A DNA stretch of 14,540 nucleotides from an uncultured Lysobacterales bacterium (lineage in GTDB: Bacteria; Pseudomonadota; Gammaproteobacteria; Xanthomonadales; SZUA-36): the NCBI GenBank assembly GCA_937974465.1, contig CALJWY010000083.1, positions 1 through 14,540 of the forward strand, written 5' to 3'. The position numbers were made by a program, and so were the translations under genes. This document shows, piece by piece, positions 14,068-14,540 of the stretch (position 1 is its first letter; the number at the start of each line of letters is the position of its first letter). The notes beneath the pieces were generated by a model that saw nothing but the letters and a program-made list of their open reading frames with translations, searched no databases and was not told the DNA's origin.

Positions 14068-14084
14068 CTGGCATTATGACACAG
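14068..14084 (-). promoter_or_regulatory. Candidate recA extended -10 with imperfect LexA-like dyad
   Basis: On the minus strand TGTCATAAT (14073-14081) is an extended -10 about 45 bp before the recA start. It sits inside CTGTGTCATAATGCCAG, whose ends are CTGT and CCAG. The total length of 17 and the imperfect right half differ from the CTGT-N8-ACAG box, so LexA control is unproven. The 266-bp gap to cinA holds nothing else I can support. Confidence 0.3.
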
Positions 14085-14291
14085 GCCTGATGGCTGCTAA
14101 AACTCGCATTCCGTCAATACTGCTATTTCCTACACATAGTGTTCAAATTCTGTCTGCACGGCATGGAAAATCGACCGGTATGCTGCAATATTTCTGTATC
14201 AATGGCCACAGTTTGCAATACCTGATTCTCAAATCACGATAATGGAATTAACTCTTTTTGATTCTCCAGGCCTCAACCGCGACCCACACCA

Positions 14292-14540
14292 CTACGCGCC
14301 TGATTCAAGCCGCAGCACAATACCCTCAAGTGCGTGTAACACGGTTTGCTGACGTACCGCCCTGCGATCGCCATCGAATACCGCCACACCACAACTCACA
14401 GGCTGATCACCAATACACCAGCCAAAATGCACCAAACCAACGGGTTTGTCTGACCCATCACTTCCAGGACCGGCGATTCCGGTTACCGCAACCGCAACTT
14501 CAACGTTGGCACGTTGTTTTGCGGCGTTCGCCATTTGCCT
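14292..14540 (-). CDS. pncC: CinA C-terminal domain / PncC nicotinamide-nucleotide amidase (N-terminus outside window)
   Basis: The frame stays open to the window edge and ends with TAG at 14292-14294. It shows AVAVTGIAGPGSDGSDKPVG followed by LVHFGW, the signature of the CinA C-terminal (PncC) amidase. That enzyme deamidates nicotinamide mononucleotide to nicotinate mononucleotide for NAD recycling. About 83 residues of a domain of about 160 are visible, so I cannot tell a stand-alone PncC from a full CinA. Its location directly upstream of recA is the classical arrangement. Confidence 0.92.
   Translation of the reverse strand, partial: RQMANAAKQRANVEVAVAVTGIAGPGSDGSDKPVGLVHFGWCIGDQPVSCGVAVFDGDRRAVRQQTVLHALEGIVLRLESGA

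Noticed and set aside
14194..14211. CTGT-N10-ACAG as SOS box
   Set aside because: Spacing is 10 instead of 8 and it lies about 170 bp from the recA start.

Overview
The window looks like chromosomal DNA of a gammaproteobacterium of moderate GC content. The main evidence is the minus-strand run cinA/pncC (partial) - recA - recX - alaS - csrA - tRNA-Ser(GCU), an order typical of that class. The lysC gene that often lies between alaS and csrA in relatives is absent. I cannot name the genus from the sequence.

Left part (1-4900). After the tail of an unknown plus-strand gene and a small three-helix membrane protein on the minus strand comes the best regulatory find. A sigma70-type promoter (445-473) starts transcription almost exactly at an RNA that matches the SAM-II (SAM-alpha) riboswitch core (481-532). 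An intrinsic terminator (540-575) follows, and then a 566-residue aspartate kinase-homoserine dehydrogenase fusion that lacks the usual ACT regulatory region. The aptamer 3' strand can pair over 10 bp with the terminator loop and inner stem, so SAM-dependent transcription attenuation is readable from the sequence. The inferred logic is that the precursor branch towards methionine is controlled by SAM at the RNA level rather than by threonine through ACT domains. Downstream lie a CBS-less KdsD/GutQ-like sugar-phosphate isomerase, a polytopic membrane protein with a His-rich loop (probably metal transport, minus strand) and a small exported OB-fold protein.

Middle (4937-7231, minus). An orphan secretin is predicted to be a lipoprotein. 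It has a long N-terminal region, a canonical secretin core and an unrecognised C-terminal extension of about 285 residues. No pilus or type II secretion gene is visible beside it.

Accessory strip (about 7280-9290). This is a decayed, mosaic region between the secretin and csrA. It holds an IS6-family transposase N-terminal fragment, the 3' remnant of an outer-membrane beta-barrel gene, an intact-looking higB-higA toxin-antitoxin operon with its own promoter and operator, a pair of 25-bp repeats resembling IS21-type terminal repeats, unexplained hairpin-rich DNA, and tRNA-Ser(GCU). The tRNA has a partial copy of its 5' part on one side, separated by a structured repeat of roughly 170 bp, and a short match to its 3' part on the other. 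This looks like an old integration or duplication hotspot.

Right part (9313-14540, minus). These are housekeeping genes: csrA with its own promoter and terminator, alaS (TTG start), recX, recA (GTG start) and the C-terminal domain of cinA running off the window. No canonical LexA box was found in front of recA.
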